64,000 bases of DNA, from NCBI GenBank assembly GCA_964035545.1, contig OZ037766.1, forward strand, positions 7,573,722-7,637,721, read 5' to 3'. The translations under genes were made by a program, and so were the position numbers. Under the pieces are notes generated by a model. That model did no database searches and was not told the origin of the DNA. It saw only the letters and a list, made by a program, of their open reading frames with translations. Positions 36,101 through 48,841 of this stretch are shown here, in pieces. Origin of the DNA: Bugula neritina (Eukaryota > Bryozoa > Gymnolaemata > Cheilostomatida > Bugulidae). Each line of letters opens with the position of its first letter. Position 1 is the first letter of the stretch.

Positions 36101-39100
36101 TTTATAGGCTTTAAAGGTAAATGTCAGTGGTCTCACTATTTGTGGTTTGCAATGTTTCATTATATATGGGTGACAGTTGTTGTTGTAAGTTTATATGCTG
36201 ATTTATTCTTATAGTTTTGTCGTTTCTGTAACATTTTTATACAAGTTGAATTCTAGTGTTTATTATGCCAGAATGAAATCAATTTATATAAAGCATAAAG
36301 CAGTTTGCTTTTTTTCTCTCTGTGTGGTACATTGAACATTCAAATCACCTTATAAGATGCCACTGCAGAGCTCTGTTGAAAAATCAAGTCTTTTTAGTTA
36401 AATCAATAAAGATAATAAGTTGTTAGCAAATAATTGTTTAACATAGCTGCTCCCTCATATACATTTGTTAAAATTTTTGTAGCTAGCAAATGAGAAAAAT
36501 AAGTTTTCAGTAAAAAAGGCCGAGTTTTATTGTAACTCATCTGAAATTTTGTTTATGATTGTCATATTTGCTGAGTGCAGCCTTCACTCATTTCTCAAAT
36601 TGCCAACACATCACTGTTTTCAACCAGCGTATAACATTTGCTTATTGCCATTAACTATTAGAGTTATCCTCTCAAATGCAAATTATTAAATCTAGTTATA
36701 TGAATATATGCATAAGTGTCATGACAACCACAAAGAATTTGTTGCTTAATAGAATGAAGCTCTAGTCCAAATTTTTGCAACCTATTTTGGTGGCATTATA
36801 TAATTTAGATCTCATTTATGGTAGCACCATCAACTATATACTTTATAGAGGGCACCTTGCAGTACCTTGTAAGATTGTCATTCTAAAAATATGTTTTACA
36901 GTGTAGCATGAAGGTGCAGTCATCTGGTGAACCAACGTTACAGCTCTTTAAATAGTATAATTTATTCAAGTGTAACTAGCTTGTTGTGTAAGCATAGACA
37001 CCGATGACAATATCATGATTGATAGACATACCCCTGCCTATTTCTTCCATGACTTCTATATAATCCAATGGCAATAAGTGTTGTTTTACCATATTCTTTA
37101 TTTCTTCAGAACACTGGTCCAGGCTAAAAGCTGACTTAAACTTTGCCTCTTCATATGAAGCATCAGGCCCATAGTTATAGCTGTTCTCATTTCTTACTGT
37201 CAAACAAACTAAAATATTGTACTCTTTTCAGAAGTAAATATATATTCATATATGATTTAAATAATGAACTACGATAACGTTGGCTTCAAGGTGCCAGCAT
37301 TAAAAATATACTATTATATCTCATGACCTAGTAATATCCTGGTTTTTGTATTCTGTGACACGCACACCGAGTATTTATTGTAACAAGCTGAGTTTTATGA
37401 ATCCTAAATAAAATACGCTCAAATTAGCATACTGCTAATCCTAAAAGTGCTCCCCAGACCGATTGTCCTTGTCAGAGTCGTTTCTGCTTATCTGAACATG
37501 AGTTATATGACTCACCTCCCAAACCAATCTCACTCATGGATTCATGTTGTCTTCGTTTCCGCTGCACATACCAAAGCACTGCTACGATCATGGCGACTAT
37601 AATGACCGTGCTTACCACAACTGGCACTACTATTGCTGTCACGGAAGCAGTGGTGGTGGTGGAAAATGTTGTAGCTAAATTAATAAAAGCAAGTTTTTGT
37701 TGCATGCAAGCTCATGTTAACAAGTATCTTGCACTTTCTACTTCATCGTTTAATAACATTTTTAAGAAACTAACATTGATTTGGTTTTGGTGGTGGTGGT
37801 GGATCAGCCACACCACATTGATCTACCATCCACTTGGCGTACTGTATGATATCAGGCGCTTGAGGCCGTAAGGAGCATGCGTCCTCTCCAAATGCGTGTG
37901 TAATGCCGTAATCAACGCAGAGCCTGTCTTCTAGTGCACCACGCCCACAATCTACATCTCTGTCAGAAATAACGTGATTGAACACACAGTTCCTGGCGCA
38001 TTGATCGTCGAAAGCACACTCTTTCCAGTCAGTGGCTGTCACATCTACCAGTTAACATATTGCACATCCTAGTATTTTGGTATGCCCAATACATCAACTT
38101 CATATCAATCCATGTTTATAATGGTAAGATATTGTCATGCTATTCTAAACATTGCTATGAAAGGAAAATTTGCAAAATATTTCCTGCTATGAGTCATTAA
38201 AACGCCAATTATCAATATATAGCATATAGCAGAAAATATTTTAGTTTTTTTTACTTCTAATTCTTGGGCCAGTCCGGCTGGTGCATCTCTCGTAGTAGAA
38301 CTCTGATATAGAGTATTCTCCACATGTCTCTCTTTCACTCGGAAGGGCTTTTGGCCAATCATGAATTATACATTCGCCTAGTACTGCAGGATTCACTGGT
38401 TTATTTAGCTCTACCTAAGAGGAGTTTAAACTTTAAAGTAATAAAAGTTAATATTAGTGATTATAATATGTAAAATGAGGTTTATTGGAATTGTTTGCTA
38501 GGTGTCTTGAAATAGGGTCAACTCTAATGTGAAATATTTGGCATTAACCTATCAAAATGCTTCTTTTAAATGATTCCTTGAAATATTGGCACCAAAGTTG
38601 TGGTAAACTTGTTTTTTGTAAATTTTGAAATAATCACATAGCTGAGTATAATAGCATCACCATTTAGGTGCAGTAGTAGAAAACTTTCCAGATGCCTGAG
38701 TTCTTTAGTTTTCTTTAAACAAATTTTGTTTACTGCATTTCTAATCTAGAAGACAGGCTTTATTTAATTTCTCCATTGCTGCACCTACCTCATCAAAATC
38801 TGCATTTGCTTTAAAAATAATTTGCTTTGAAAACATTTGCTTTAAAGTAGTGCTTTTGGCTCAAAAATCAAGTTTTAGTTTAAGCTGACAAATGCTACGA
38901 GATATTGGTTGACAGAAGAGCCAAAAAGCCAATGCGGAAGTAAGTAAAAGCACAGGTATGATTGGAGTTATGACCTTTGTTACTGCAGCACGTCAGCCCG
39001 AGAGTATACTTACAGTTCTTATGCAGTTTAAGCAGCCAGCAGTAATTACGGGCAGCACTGAAAATGTAAATACATAACATCAAGTATACAGTCTTATAGA

Positions 39101-39382
39101 GAACAGCATTAATGTTGTTACAATCACACAGTTCTGTGAAATACTATAAGTACAAGTATAGACTCGTGATGGGTCTGTTGTACTAATTAGTAAAAAAGTA
39201 TATTCTGTTGAAATGCTTCTTGCAAGCATGACTATACAATATTGTCACACCTGACTTGTAGCTAGTTAATACACATCACTTGATACTGAAACCTTCTCTA
39301 GTTACTTGCCAGCTATTGCCAACAATATGGCGATTGAGTTCATCAACACAATAGTGTGTCGAAAGTATGAGCATTGCACCAT
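33102..39382 (-). CDS. Receptor tyrosine kinase with i-type lysozyme-like ectodomain
   Basis: Eleven exons on minus: 39382-39310, 39057-39014, 38414-38255, 38044-37775, 37674-37516, 37208-37032, 35650-35373, 34593-34484, 34115-33950, 33695-33556, 33363-33102. The total is 1839 nt (612 residues). A signal peptide (MNSIAILLAIAVLPVITA core) is followed by about 138 residues with 12 cysteines in an i-type (destabilase) lysozyme pattern: CLNCI at 33-37, CGEYSI at 70-75, WKECAFDDQCARNCV at 99-113, CVDYGITHAFG at 135-145, closing CG at 169-170. E41 and D58 sit near where the family's catalytic Glu and Asp fall. Then come a Pro/Thr linker, a TM helix (about 194-220) and a basic stop (QRKRR). The kinase is complete: GRGQFG (about 292-298), VAIK K320, helix-C E340, HRD D417, N422, DFG 435-437, APE 464-466. 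The tail has several tyrosines, ending DIY. The first intron needs a GC-AG donor. Ligand and substrates are unknown. Confidence 0.85.
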
Positions 39383-39583
39383 TTGACAGATGTGCATTAT
39401 ATTGCATGCAGTGGCATTTTCTGTCAACCAAAATTGTGTATGTACTTCAAAATGGAGGACATACAACTTCACAATAGACTTACTAAATATTTCTCTTCAA
39501 AATTTATCTGGATATTTAGGGATCTGTACACATAATTTTGCACAACATATTTTCATGAATGCCGCTAATATTACTTGAACACA

Positions 39584-39622
<39 letters not shown>

Positions 39623-41704
39623 GCACACGCGCACACACACACATACGAGCCACTGTTGGAACTCCTGTTGGTAGGGGTTTGCAAGGGCTGTATGCTCACT
39701 ATGCAAACAACACAATTTAATTGAACCTCTATTTGTAATAAAGGATCAATAAATGCTATTCCAGGCATCAGAAACTATGATTGGAAACAATCACAGTACC
39801 ACTAATATTTTACCTGGTTGTATAGACACATGTAGGCTAATATTTAACTATATAAACATGTCTACACAGTTTGTACAGAACAGAGTAGAGATAGTCCTTC
39901 AAATAACTTACAAACTACATGAATACTTTGGATATAAAGATATTGTAGCATTTTTGTTAAAGCAAACCTTTAATCAATAGTTATCAGATTTTATTGTTTT
40001 TAAACTACTCATATTGATGTTATTTGACAATAAAACTGTATAGTATTTCTGTATAGTTATTTATAATATAAACTATATGCAAGACTAACTTATACACTTA
40101 GTCATAATATAAGAGTATCTCAAGATACAAATGTCATTTTTTTCTTTGACATACCTTCAGTTTTCCACTCCATAAAGTCCAATTATAACAGAATTTCAAG
40201 GTCTTGGAATAAGTCAATGTAACATGATACAATAATATTGTGCTACCCAGTCTATACAATGCAGTGCGGTGGTGTGAATAGTGAACACTACTGGTCACGT
40301 TAGAAACACTGCTCAAATACTAGTCTATAACTTATTATGCTAAACCAAACTATCACAACCATGACGACACACTTTCATGTCAAGCGGAACATGATTTTTC
40401 AAATGTGTTGGAGTTCTTTTTCTAAAAATAAATATTAATGTTACGCATGGCTACAACATAATTATAGCGAATGAGAAATCATCTCACGTAAATCCTTATC
40501 ATTTCAACACCATTTGAGAACCACCAGAAACAAGCATATCTACTGCTCATAGGTTCAACACTAGCATTACTGTCAGTGGTTGGCATATCTCAGTTTGCAT
40601 TATACAGCACCTGAGGGACTTTTTTGTTTGGTTTAAATTCATAAATTTTTCTCCAATCATCAACCATCACAGCACAATAAACAAGAGTTAAACTGTGACA
40701 TGAGCTTTTGTTAGCCTCCGTGTTACATAACAGTGGTTTTTATAGTTAGTTTTGCAGGAGCTAATATGATGCACTGCAGTATTTATTACTTTTTTGATCG
40801 CTTCCAAACAAGCATGGCATACTTTAGCAGACCCTCACAAAAACTTTTGATTACCAACTATTTAAGCTAAGCAGTACTTGTACTGGTTTATAAATGCAAA
40901 GATAATATGTTAATGTCTATTTTAGCCATGAGCCAGAACTTTTGAATATCATTTCCTAAAGCATTTCAACTGTATCAACTCGCACACTAAAAATGAATAT
41001 ACCCACGCAAATAAACTAAATTAAATTTGTATACAACTATACCCTACCATGCCAATTATCGACTAGATGTTTAAATATATGCAATCAAATACCAAATGCA
41101 CTAGTTTGTGCATACACAGTACTGTGAATCTACTTCTATTTTGCCATCTTCATGTGGGCATAGAGCCACGACCAATGCCAGTTATATGTTATAGTTTGTG
41201 TACAGTTGAACAATCACCACGTCAGTTTCTGCCAGCATTATTTGGTTTTTATTAGTGTCATTTACGTTTCCAATAAACAAAATATCCTATTTATAAACAA
41301 TTATATAATTCAAATGAGAGAAAAAACCTAGCTTTGGAGTTGTATTCTCAACCTGCTATCTTGTGCCGTAGCCTTACCATAATCTTCACTATGACACTAC
41401 CAACAACAAGCTACTTTATGGATATAAAGAAAGTGAAAGAAGCAATACATAAATTGACTCACAATGTTCAGAGTTATTTCCCCTTGTTACTTTTTGCCAC
41501 CTATTTTAATATTGTTGTCCTCTGGTCAGAAATCGTACCTCGAATCTTTTATATCTACTTAACAGAGATAAGCCATGTTTACTTTCACATACGCATGTAA
41601 TATAATCAAACAATGAGACAGAAATAACACAAGTAAGGAGCAACTTGACACCATACCCTTTGGTTTTTTTTAAATTGAACACCAGAGTGAACAATTACAC
41701 AAAC
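39383..41704. other. Divergent spacer between receptor kinase and first mucin-like gene
   Basis: No convincing coding exon on either strand. It holds the promoter of the kinase (minus) and of the first mucin-like gene (plus), a CGCA/CA microsatellite at 39579-39641, and otherwise AT-rich sequence. Small frames (for example 41334-41600 plus) are unsupported. Confidence 0.5.
39579..39641. repeat. (ACGC)n/(AC)n microsatellite
   Basis: About 60 bp of CGCA tetramers passing into CACACGCG and CA repeats, roughly 200 bp upstream of the kinase start codon. Alternating purine-pyrimidine sequence can adopt Z-form DNA. Confidence 0.95.
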
Positions 41705-44700
41705 ATGAAGGACAAGATGGAGTGCCAGTTGGTCTTTATTGTTCTTGTGCTAGCTCTGCCTCAGATATGTGCAGAACAAAACTTAATTGGTATGTATGCT
41801 TATCCATATAAGTAAGTACAGTACCAATTTCCTTTCACAGAAACTTAAATTTTTTTATATCGAAAAATATTGTTGAGTTGAAAGGAATTAATAGCTGTTG
41901 GCATATAAAGTGTTATCATATGTTTTGTTTACTATTTCTACTATATTTCAGTTAATGTACTAAATTACTGTGACTCAATTCTGTCTATGGCTCCCAACTC
42001 TAATGGCTATCTTATTGTAAAAGATCAAGGAACAGAGGCTATAGACTGTCTCATGGCTATTAAATCTTCTGCAGATAACGTCATTTCAACACGATTTCTG
42101 GTAAAAATATTTTTGTTTTTGAGTTTTTTAACAACGCACTTGAAATAAAGTAATCAACGCTTCAATGAGTTTTTTCAGCTTGACACACGAATACCAACAT
42201 TCATTACATCAGATAGCAAATGAGTGTGAACTGCATATTTTAGGAAATAAACTTTCCGTCATGTGACCAGACAAGTTTGGAGCTAATCTCAGTTTTGGGA
42301 CCATCAATAAATGATCAATACTCTGTCTTCGTATCCAAACCATTTTTCTGTGGTAAAAAAATGTCAGACGTGATCGACTTTGATCAGTATGGAGAGAGGC
42401 AGTGGAATATCTCACTGAGGTCGACTCCAAAGGGGGAACATAGTTATGCCAAATTCGCATTTTCAGTTCGTAAGCAAGAATTTTATCTCGCCTATTATAT
42501 GCTCAGAATTATTATAAAAATAGGCCCATATATTCAATAACAAAAATGGAAGCCAGCCCCACAAGTTATAATGCGAATCTTTCTTGTTAATGCATGATAG
42601 ACGTTGAATGTTCTGTTATGTCATAAATATATCGTGTCTTTAGATGAGCCAGACAGTCCAGCACAATTCCCATCAATTCAGAGCCCAGAAGTGTCCTCAA
42701 CAATTTCAACAACACCAACTTCAACAACACCAACTACAGCCGCACCAACTACAGCCGCACCAATTACAACCGCACCAACTACAGCCGCACCAACTACAGC
42801 CGCACCAACTACAGCCGCACCAACTACAGCTAAACCAACTACAGCCGCACCAACTACAGCTAAACCAACTACAGCCGCACCAACTACAGCCGCACCAACT
42901 ACAGCCGCACCGACTACAGCCGCACCAACTACAGCCGCACCAACTACAGCCGCACCGACTACAGCCGCACCAACTACAGCCGCACCAACTACAGCCGCAC
43001 CAACTACAGCCGCACCGACTACAGCCGGGCCAACTACAGCCGCGCCAACTACAGCCGCACCAACTACAGTTGCACCAACTACAGCCGCACCAACTACAGC
43101 CGCACCAACTACAGCCGCACCAACTACAGCCGCACCAACTACAGCTAAACCAACTACAGCCGCACCAACTACAGCCGCACCAACTACAACCGCACCAACT
43201 ACAGCCGCACCAACTACAGCTAAACCCACTACAGTTACACCAACTACAGCTAAACCAACTACAGCCGGGCCAACTACAGCCGCGCCAACTACAGTCGCGC
43301 CAACTACAGTTGCACCAACTACAGGTAAACCAACTACAGGTAAACCAACTACAGCTAAACCAACTTCAGCTAAACCAACTACAGCTAAACCAACTACAGT
43401 TGCTCCAACAAAGCCTCCTATTTCAACATCAACTACAGCAGTTGCAACAACAAGTCAAAAATTAATTTCAAAGCAGCCAAGCACAGCTAAGGCAGACCCT
43501 ACATCAAAATATACTAAAACGACACCACCAATCAAGAATACCGTTACATTCAGGTAAGTGGTAGCAAGTTACTGCGTTAAATGATTGGGCTTTTCTTAAA
43601 ACACTCTGTATTTTTCTTGGATAGAAAGGCTATGAATATTATGCCAAATAATTTTTTAAAAAAATTGTATGTGGCTGTGGGTCCAAGTTATCTAAACAGT
43701 ACGAAAATGTAACCCAAAGCTTATCATCACTTAGATAAGATAACATTATATTCCATGCATTATATTGAATATATTCCAATGTATGTGAGAATTAACCAAA
43801 TTTGTGATTGCAGTTTTTATAATTTCATCTGTCCAATGTTTACCACTGACACTAGGTATTAGTGTCTGTTGGAAACCCGAGTCATCACCAAACTATTCAT
43901 ATAATCAGTGAGTAAATGTTCTAAGCAGTTGATCTTGGCAATATGCCAGGTTCATTTCAAGTAAAATATAAGAAAAAAAACTAACGCAAAGCTTACCTGT
44001 ACAATAGCAATAAACGTAACAAAAATCATTTGAAAGTGAAATTTCAAAATAATAAAACTTATTAGAAATCTTTAGAATTATTTTTCCAGGTGTTCTTGTC
44101 CAATATCAATCACGGACTCCATTACCAAGTCAGCTATCCCTGGAGCTCCAATTGTTCATCTTGACAAATCATCACATCTTGTGTTTGATATAGCTGCAAC
44201 TGAAGGTGCTTCGTGTGGCAGCAACAGCTTAAAGAGCCAGTGTCAGCATCTCTGTTATAATAATGGTAAGTTATACACATATCTGCTGGTTTTCATAGCA
44301 ATATAAAGAAATGAAATTCTAAAGAAAAAACGTCTAACAACCCTACATTGAATTCTGGGAGTCAGCAACTTCACATACTGTCATACTCATCCTTTTAGTA
44401 AACTTATAACTCACACAGGGTGTTGGTTGCTTATATAATTGTCAACTAGTAATTAACTAATTATCTATTGATCTGGCATTCATATAATATTATATGATAT
44501 AAAATTATGCCATACCATATAATGTTATGTGTCATACCATATAATATTAAATATCATACCATATAATACTATATAATGTTATATGACATATAAGCATAGC
44601 ATGTATAACTGAACACCTATGAATATTACTTTACAGCGTACAAATTCTATAGACTCTATGGACCCAACAAAGCCGTCAGTATAAATGGAGCGTACAGTTT

Positions 44701-47700
44701 ACTAGGTACGTCATATTATGTAGGCATTGTGTTTACTAAATAAAATGATGGCATAAATGTAGCTATCATCTAATAAAAAGTAGCATCACACCAATTTCAT
44801 TGTACCCCCATATGACTCGATGGTACCACTATAGATTTAACTATAGTGTAAGCTGTAATATATTAGTATGATTATTTACATCAAAAACATAGAATAATAA
44901 AGTGAATAATTGCGGTTATTTGTTCCCAATTCAAGTTTACATGTATTCTACATGCATCACATATAAATTACTCAAGCCTACTTATATCAGCAGCTAATAT
45001 ACGTACTACATTAGAATACGCAGTAAATTGGTAGCTAATAACATGGGAGTTGTATAGATTTCTGTTGAACCATTCAACAGACAATATGGTGTAGTTTGTT
45101 GCCCATGAGGTAGTAACAGATGTCCTGTAGAGCATAATATTTTGTCTTTTGCTATAAGACTTTATATGGTATATGACTACTTTAGGAGATAAGGTATGCC
45201 AGAATGCAGGTAAAGTATCTGGTGCCCTCACTGCTCATTATCAAATACTTGACTGCCCCAACTCAGACCTCTCGTACCCAGTATACACTCTAGACGATGA
45301 CTTCTACTGCTACAGTGGGGAGTTTTGCTCTCAAAACTTTCGCAGGTAAAACTCAAATAAATTGCTAGCTGGCTTCAGCTCTCTAACCTTATAAAAGAAT
45401 TGCAGTTTATAAGTTTGTAATTTTGCTATCATTTACAAACTTATGAAACAATTAAATTAGGGTTATTGTTTATAATGGCTTAGCTTTGATGATGCATATG
45501 GTTCTTGAAAACTTTTTTAACAATTTGTTTCATTCAATTAAAAACTAAGATATCTATTAAGCTGTTACTATTATAAGTATAATTCTACATCACAATGCAA
45601 TAACAGCCACCCACTTACTGACAGCTGTTGAATAGAATACAGAATAAGAATGCATGGACATCCTTAAATAACAGTAATCAGCTTATTTATGTGTAGTGTT
45701 TTACCATAAGAGTATTTATGAAAGTAGCATCTTTATAATTCCTCTGATAATGGGACTTCATGTGACAAAGTATTACAGGAAACATATAAAAATGTTCACT
45801 TAAATTATATACTTTACCTAACATCAAATTATAGCAGGATTTATTATTCAACTATTTTTATGAATATCTTATCTATAGTAATTGTTAGGATTTTGAATAA
45901 ATATATTATTTTAGGATATCATCTTTACCAGCACAATCAGCATATGATAGCTGCACAGAAATAGAGAAACAGTTCAGCTTGAATAAACGGTAAGCCAATG
46001 TACTAAGCAGAAACTATAGAAATAGGGGGGGAGGGGAATTACGTGGCTACAGATAAACATTTTATAATGAGTTTAGTTGATGAGTGCATAGACATATAAA
46101 TTTTATGTATGTCATACAGCACAAGTTACATGGGTGTGTTAGTGTGTGTGGTGTTGTTTAATTTGAGTATACAGCAGAATATATAAAAAGTATATAACAT
46201 AATCTCACAATTGACAGGTGCTCCTGTCTGCTGGGCGTCTCCAAATACAGAACATACGAACTAACTACAAGGATAACTCCTAAAAATGTGACAGGAAGCT
46301 GTTCGAAAGCTGTAGGAGAGTGCCAAGCTTACTGCCAGACTAAATGTAAGCAATTATAATAGCATTTTGATTTTGATTAAATTACAGGCATTAAGACAGC
46401 ACTGCTTTTAAAGCAAGCAATTTGTTTCTGGCAAAAGTTTGCATAAATTGATGTCCATAGCAAACTTTTCAAAAAATGTGCTCGTTTATGCATAAATATA
46501 TTATTTAAAGTCTTCTCGGTCAATCAGCAATCAGCACATCAATCTGAAAAATGTGTGATTATTCAAATGTTTTCGAATATACAAAACATACTGTGTTTGA
46601 AGCGTTACTGGTTTTCTAAAAATACGGACGACATGAAATCTACAGCCATGTTTTTCAGAGAAACATCCCAATGTGGACAGGCCTCGATTGCTAATGTTTT
46701 GTCTACATTGATATCACCCAGCACATTTTTTCGTTATAAAATGAATACGGATCTATATAATTTATATGAAAGCAGATCTCCGGTAAATGCCTGTCACATT
46801 CATAAAGTTCAATCATATTTTATTCTGCTCTGCCTTAAATGAACATGGAACAGCTTTCCTGTGGTTATGTACTATATAATTGTAGTACTACTTTTACATT
46901 TTTGTTGTTGTACTTTACATAGTGTATAATAATTAATGTCATAATATACAAAACTAACATCACTAATAATTACAAACACCTTTTTTCTCGATAACAACAT
47001 TCAAATTTATATAATTCCGATAGCATGTTAAATAGAAAAGATTGGCTTATATACACGGTGTAGATTTATTTATTCTTATATTAGATTATAACTATAATTA
47101 TTGATTACAAATTGCACATGTTGAAAACCGCAACTGATTGTTAAATATTTGGCACCGTTCTATGTAACTCACTAGATCTGAGTGTATTTTTTTATATGTA
47201 TTTTGTATATATTATGTTATTCCGTTATATACAATGCACATGGTTCTATTACAGTTGACACAACACACAACAGTACTGTTATAACATAAAACTGTTTTAT
47301 TCTATAAACTAAACCCTTTATATATAGGTGGTGTACAATCATACATTATTATAAAACAATATGACGGAATGTTACTTCCTGTTGCAATATCCTGTTGTTA
47401 CAAACCAGTAGTAAACAACAACAACAACAGCAACAACAAGTTGTGCAAGTGGGTAATTGTGACACAAACACTACATGTATGTTCTGTACAGCTGGGGCCT
47501 AAACCCCATAGCACTCAATCACATGACGTACTGTCAAGCACCTGAAGTGTCTCTCATTTACCGCACAGCCATGCTATCCATAGTAAGAGAGAGCTGAGTG
47601 GTAGACTCAGCTCTATTCACAAGGCAATATACTCTGATCCCTTAACATGTTGGTGTAGCATGCTTCGTAGTGATTCAGTGCTGTAAGAGTCAAACCCAAT

Positions 47701-48841
47701 CAGTCAACCTATAGGCTGAGTGCACATCCAACACTCCTTATGTATAACTAGTATTTGAGCTTCACAACTAGTGGTACCAGTTGATAGATTAGAGGCCATT
47801 GTGTAGTGCGGAACAGATAAAGTTTGGTGGTAAAGCCACAGCCATCATCTTTCATTAGTTAGCTTACCTAAGGAGGTACCTACCAAGCAGGCCTGTTCAA
47901 TTTAAGATAAACATAGAAGCCTAAATTGTTGAAAAATATCAGAAAGCTCAGTGTCTTATATTAAGGGTTTACCAAAATTATTATGCGATTTAATATTATT
48001 TTTATATATAATATGTGCAATTAACTTAATGTTAATCCCAGGTAACTAATAGAAAATTTTTTTTTTGACTTTTTTCAGCTTACAGTTTCAGTTATAGAGG
48101 TGGACTGACTAGCATAGCTGAAAGAGTTATGAAATCAGGAAAGTCTACACTAGTTTATGAGCAGATCAGTAAGTAGAAGACAACTCTGCATACATAGCTA
48201 CTGTAATACCAGATTTAAATAACTTTCTTGTATCAACATATTTAATTAAAGTAGTAGAGAATTGTCCTGACCTTCTGTGACTGAAGTAAGCGGATATGAT
48301 CTATAACTTCACTGCAAAGTACTAACATTAAATTTAAGGAAGATTGCTACTGTTAGAAATAAATTGTTGTATACATTTGCATATGAAATATGTGGAAATA
48401 TGACTGAAATATAATAAAACGTTTGGATGCAACACTGACTATAACTCTGGTATAGATTGGAAATAAATTTCCTTCTAATCTTACCAGTAAGTGAAAAAGA
48501 AAAGCTTTTTTATAGGCTTCCGATAAGAAATTAGACTTGAACGTATGGTACTTAATTTTATCAGTTATTCTAAGAAGATCAATTTAAGGCACCATCACAG
48601 AGGATTTGGAACTTTGGCATAAAGCCAAAGGCTCAATATATATAGACTAAATTCACCTCTTTAGCGTTGTGTTGTAGATGACTTGGTATGTGAACAGCTG
48701 CATTTAAGAAGTGCTAGCAGTGTCACGAGCTCTGTATACAGCCAAGTTGAGGGGTGCATAACTTCAACCCTGACAGGAACTGCCAATAGCAAAGCTGTCA
48801 CATTGGTGAAACAACTCCGATACACAACGCTCTGCCCATAG
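41705..48841 (+). CDS. Secreted CUB-like/mucin/cysteine-module protein, copy 1
   Basis: Eleven exons: 41705-41789, 41952-42100, 42244-42469, 42644-43553, 44090-44265, 44637-44705, 45186-45345, 45915-45989, 46218-46345, 48079-48168, 48678-48841. The total is 2232 nt (743 residues). A signal peptide ([15 protein letters not shown]) is followed by residues about 29-153 with four cysteines in a CUB-like arrangement (NYC, IDC, FPSCD, FFCGKK). Residues about 154-457 are a mucin-like stretch of PTTA(A/K) pentapeptides from 15-bp repeats, expected to be heavily O-glycosylated. The C-terminal half has two related cysteine modules, each opening with RCSC (about 457 and 617). No TM segment is seen, so it is probably secreted or matrix-bound. 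I do not recognise the cysteine module. Its tandem paralogue is 49719-55916. A polyA signal AATAAA is at 48935-48940. Confidence 0.85.
42716..43410 (+). repeat. 15-bp coding minisatellite ([10 protein letters not shown])
   Basis: Tandem 15-bp units of the form CCAACTACAGCCGCA, with variants CAACTACAGCTAAAC and CAACTACAGGTAAAC. The unit is a multiple of three, so copy changes keep frame. Two adjacent units at 43321-43350 carry ACAG|GTAAAC, resembling a 5' splice site. Confidence 0.95.

Noticed and set aside
39497-39768. Cys/Val/Arg-rich minus-strand frames around the CGCA repeat
   Set aside because: Low-complexity translation of the microsatellite, upstream of the kinase start.
42716-43410. 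CRISPR-like array
   Set aside because: Repeats are contiguous 15-bp coding units with no unique spacers, in an animal gene.
42644-43465. Second long plus-strand frame (HQLQP-type repeats) overlapping the mucin exon
   Set aside because: It is a by-product of the 15-bp repeat, which keeps all frames open. Only the PTTAA frame fits the flanking exons in phase and follows a signal peptide.
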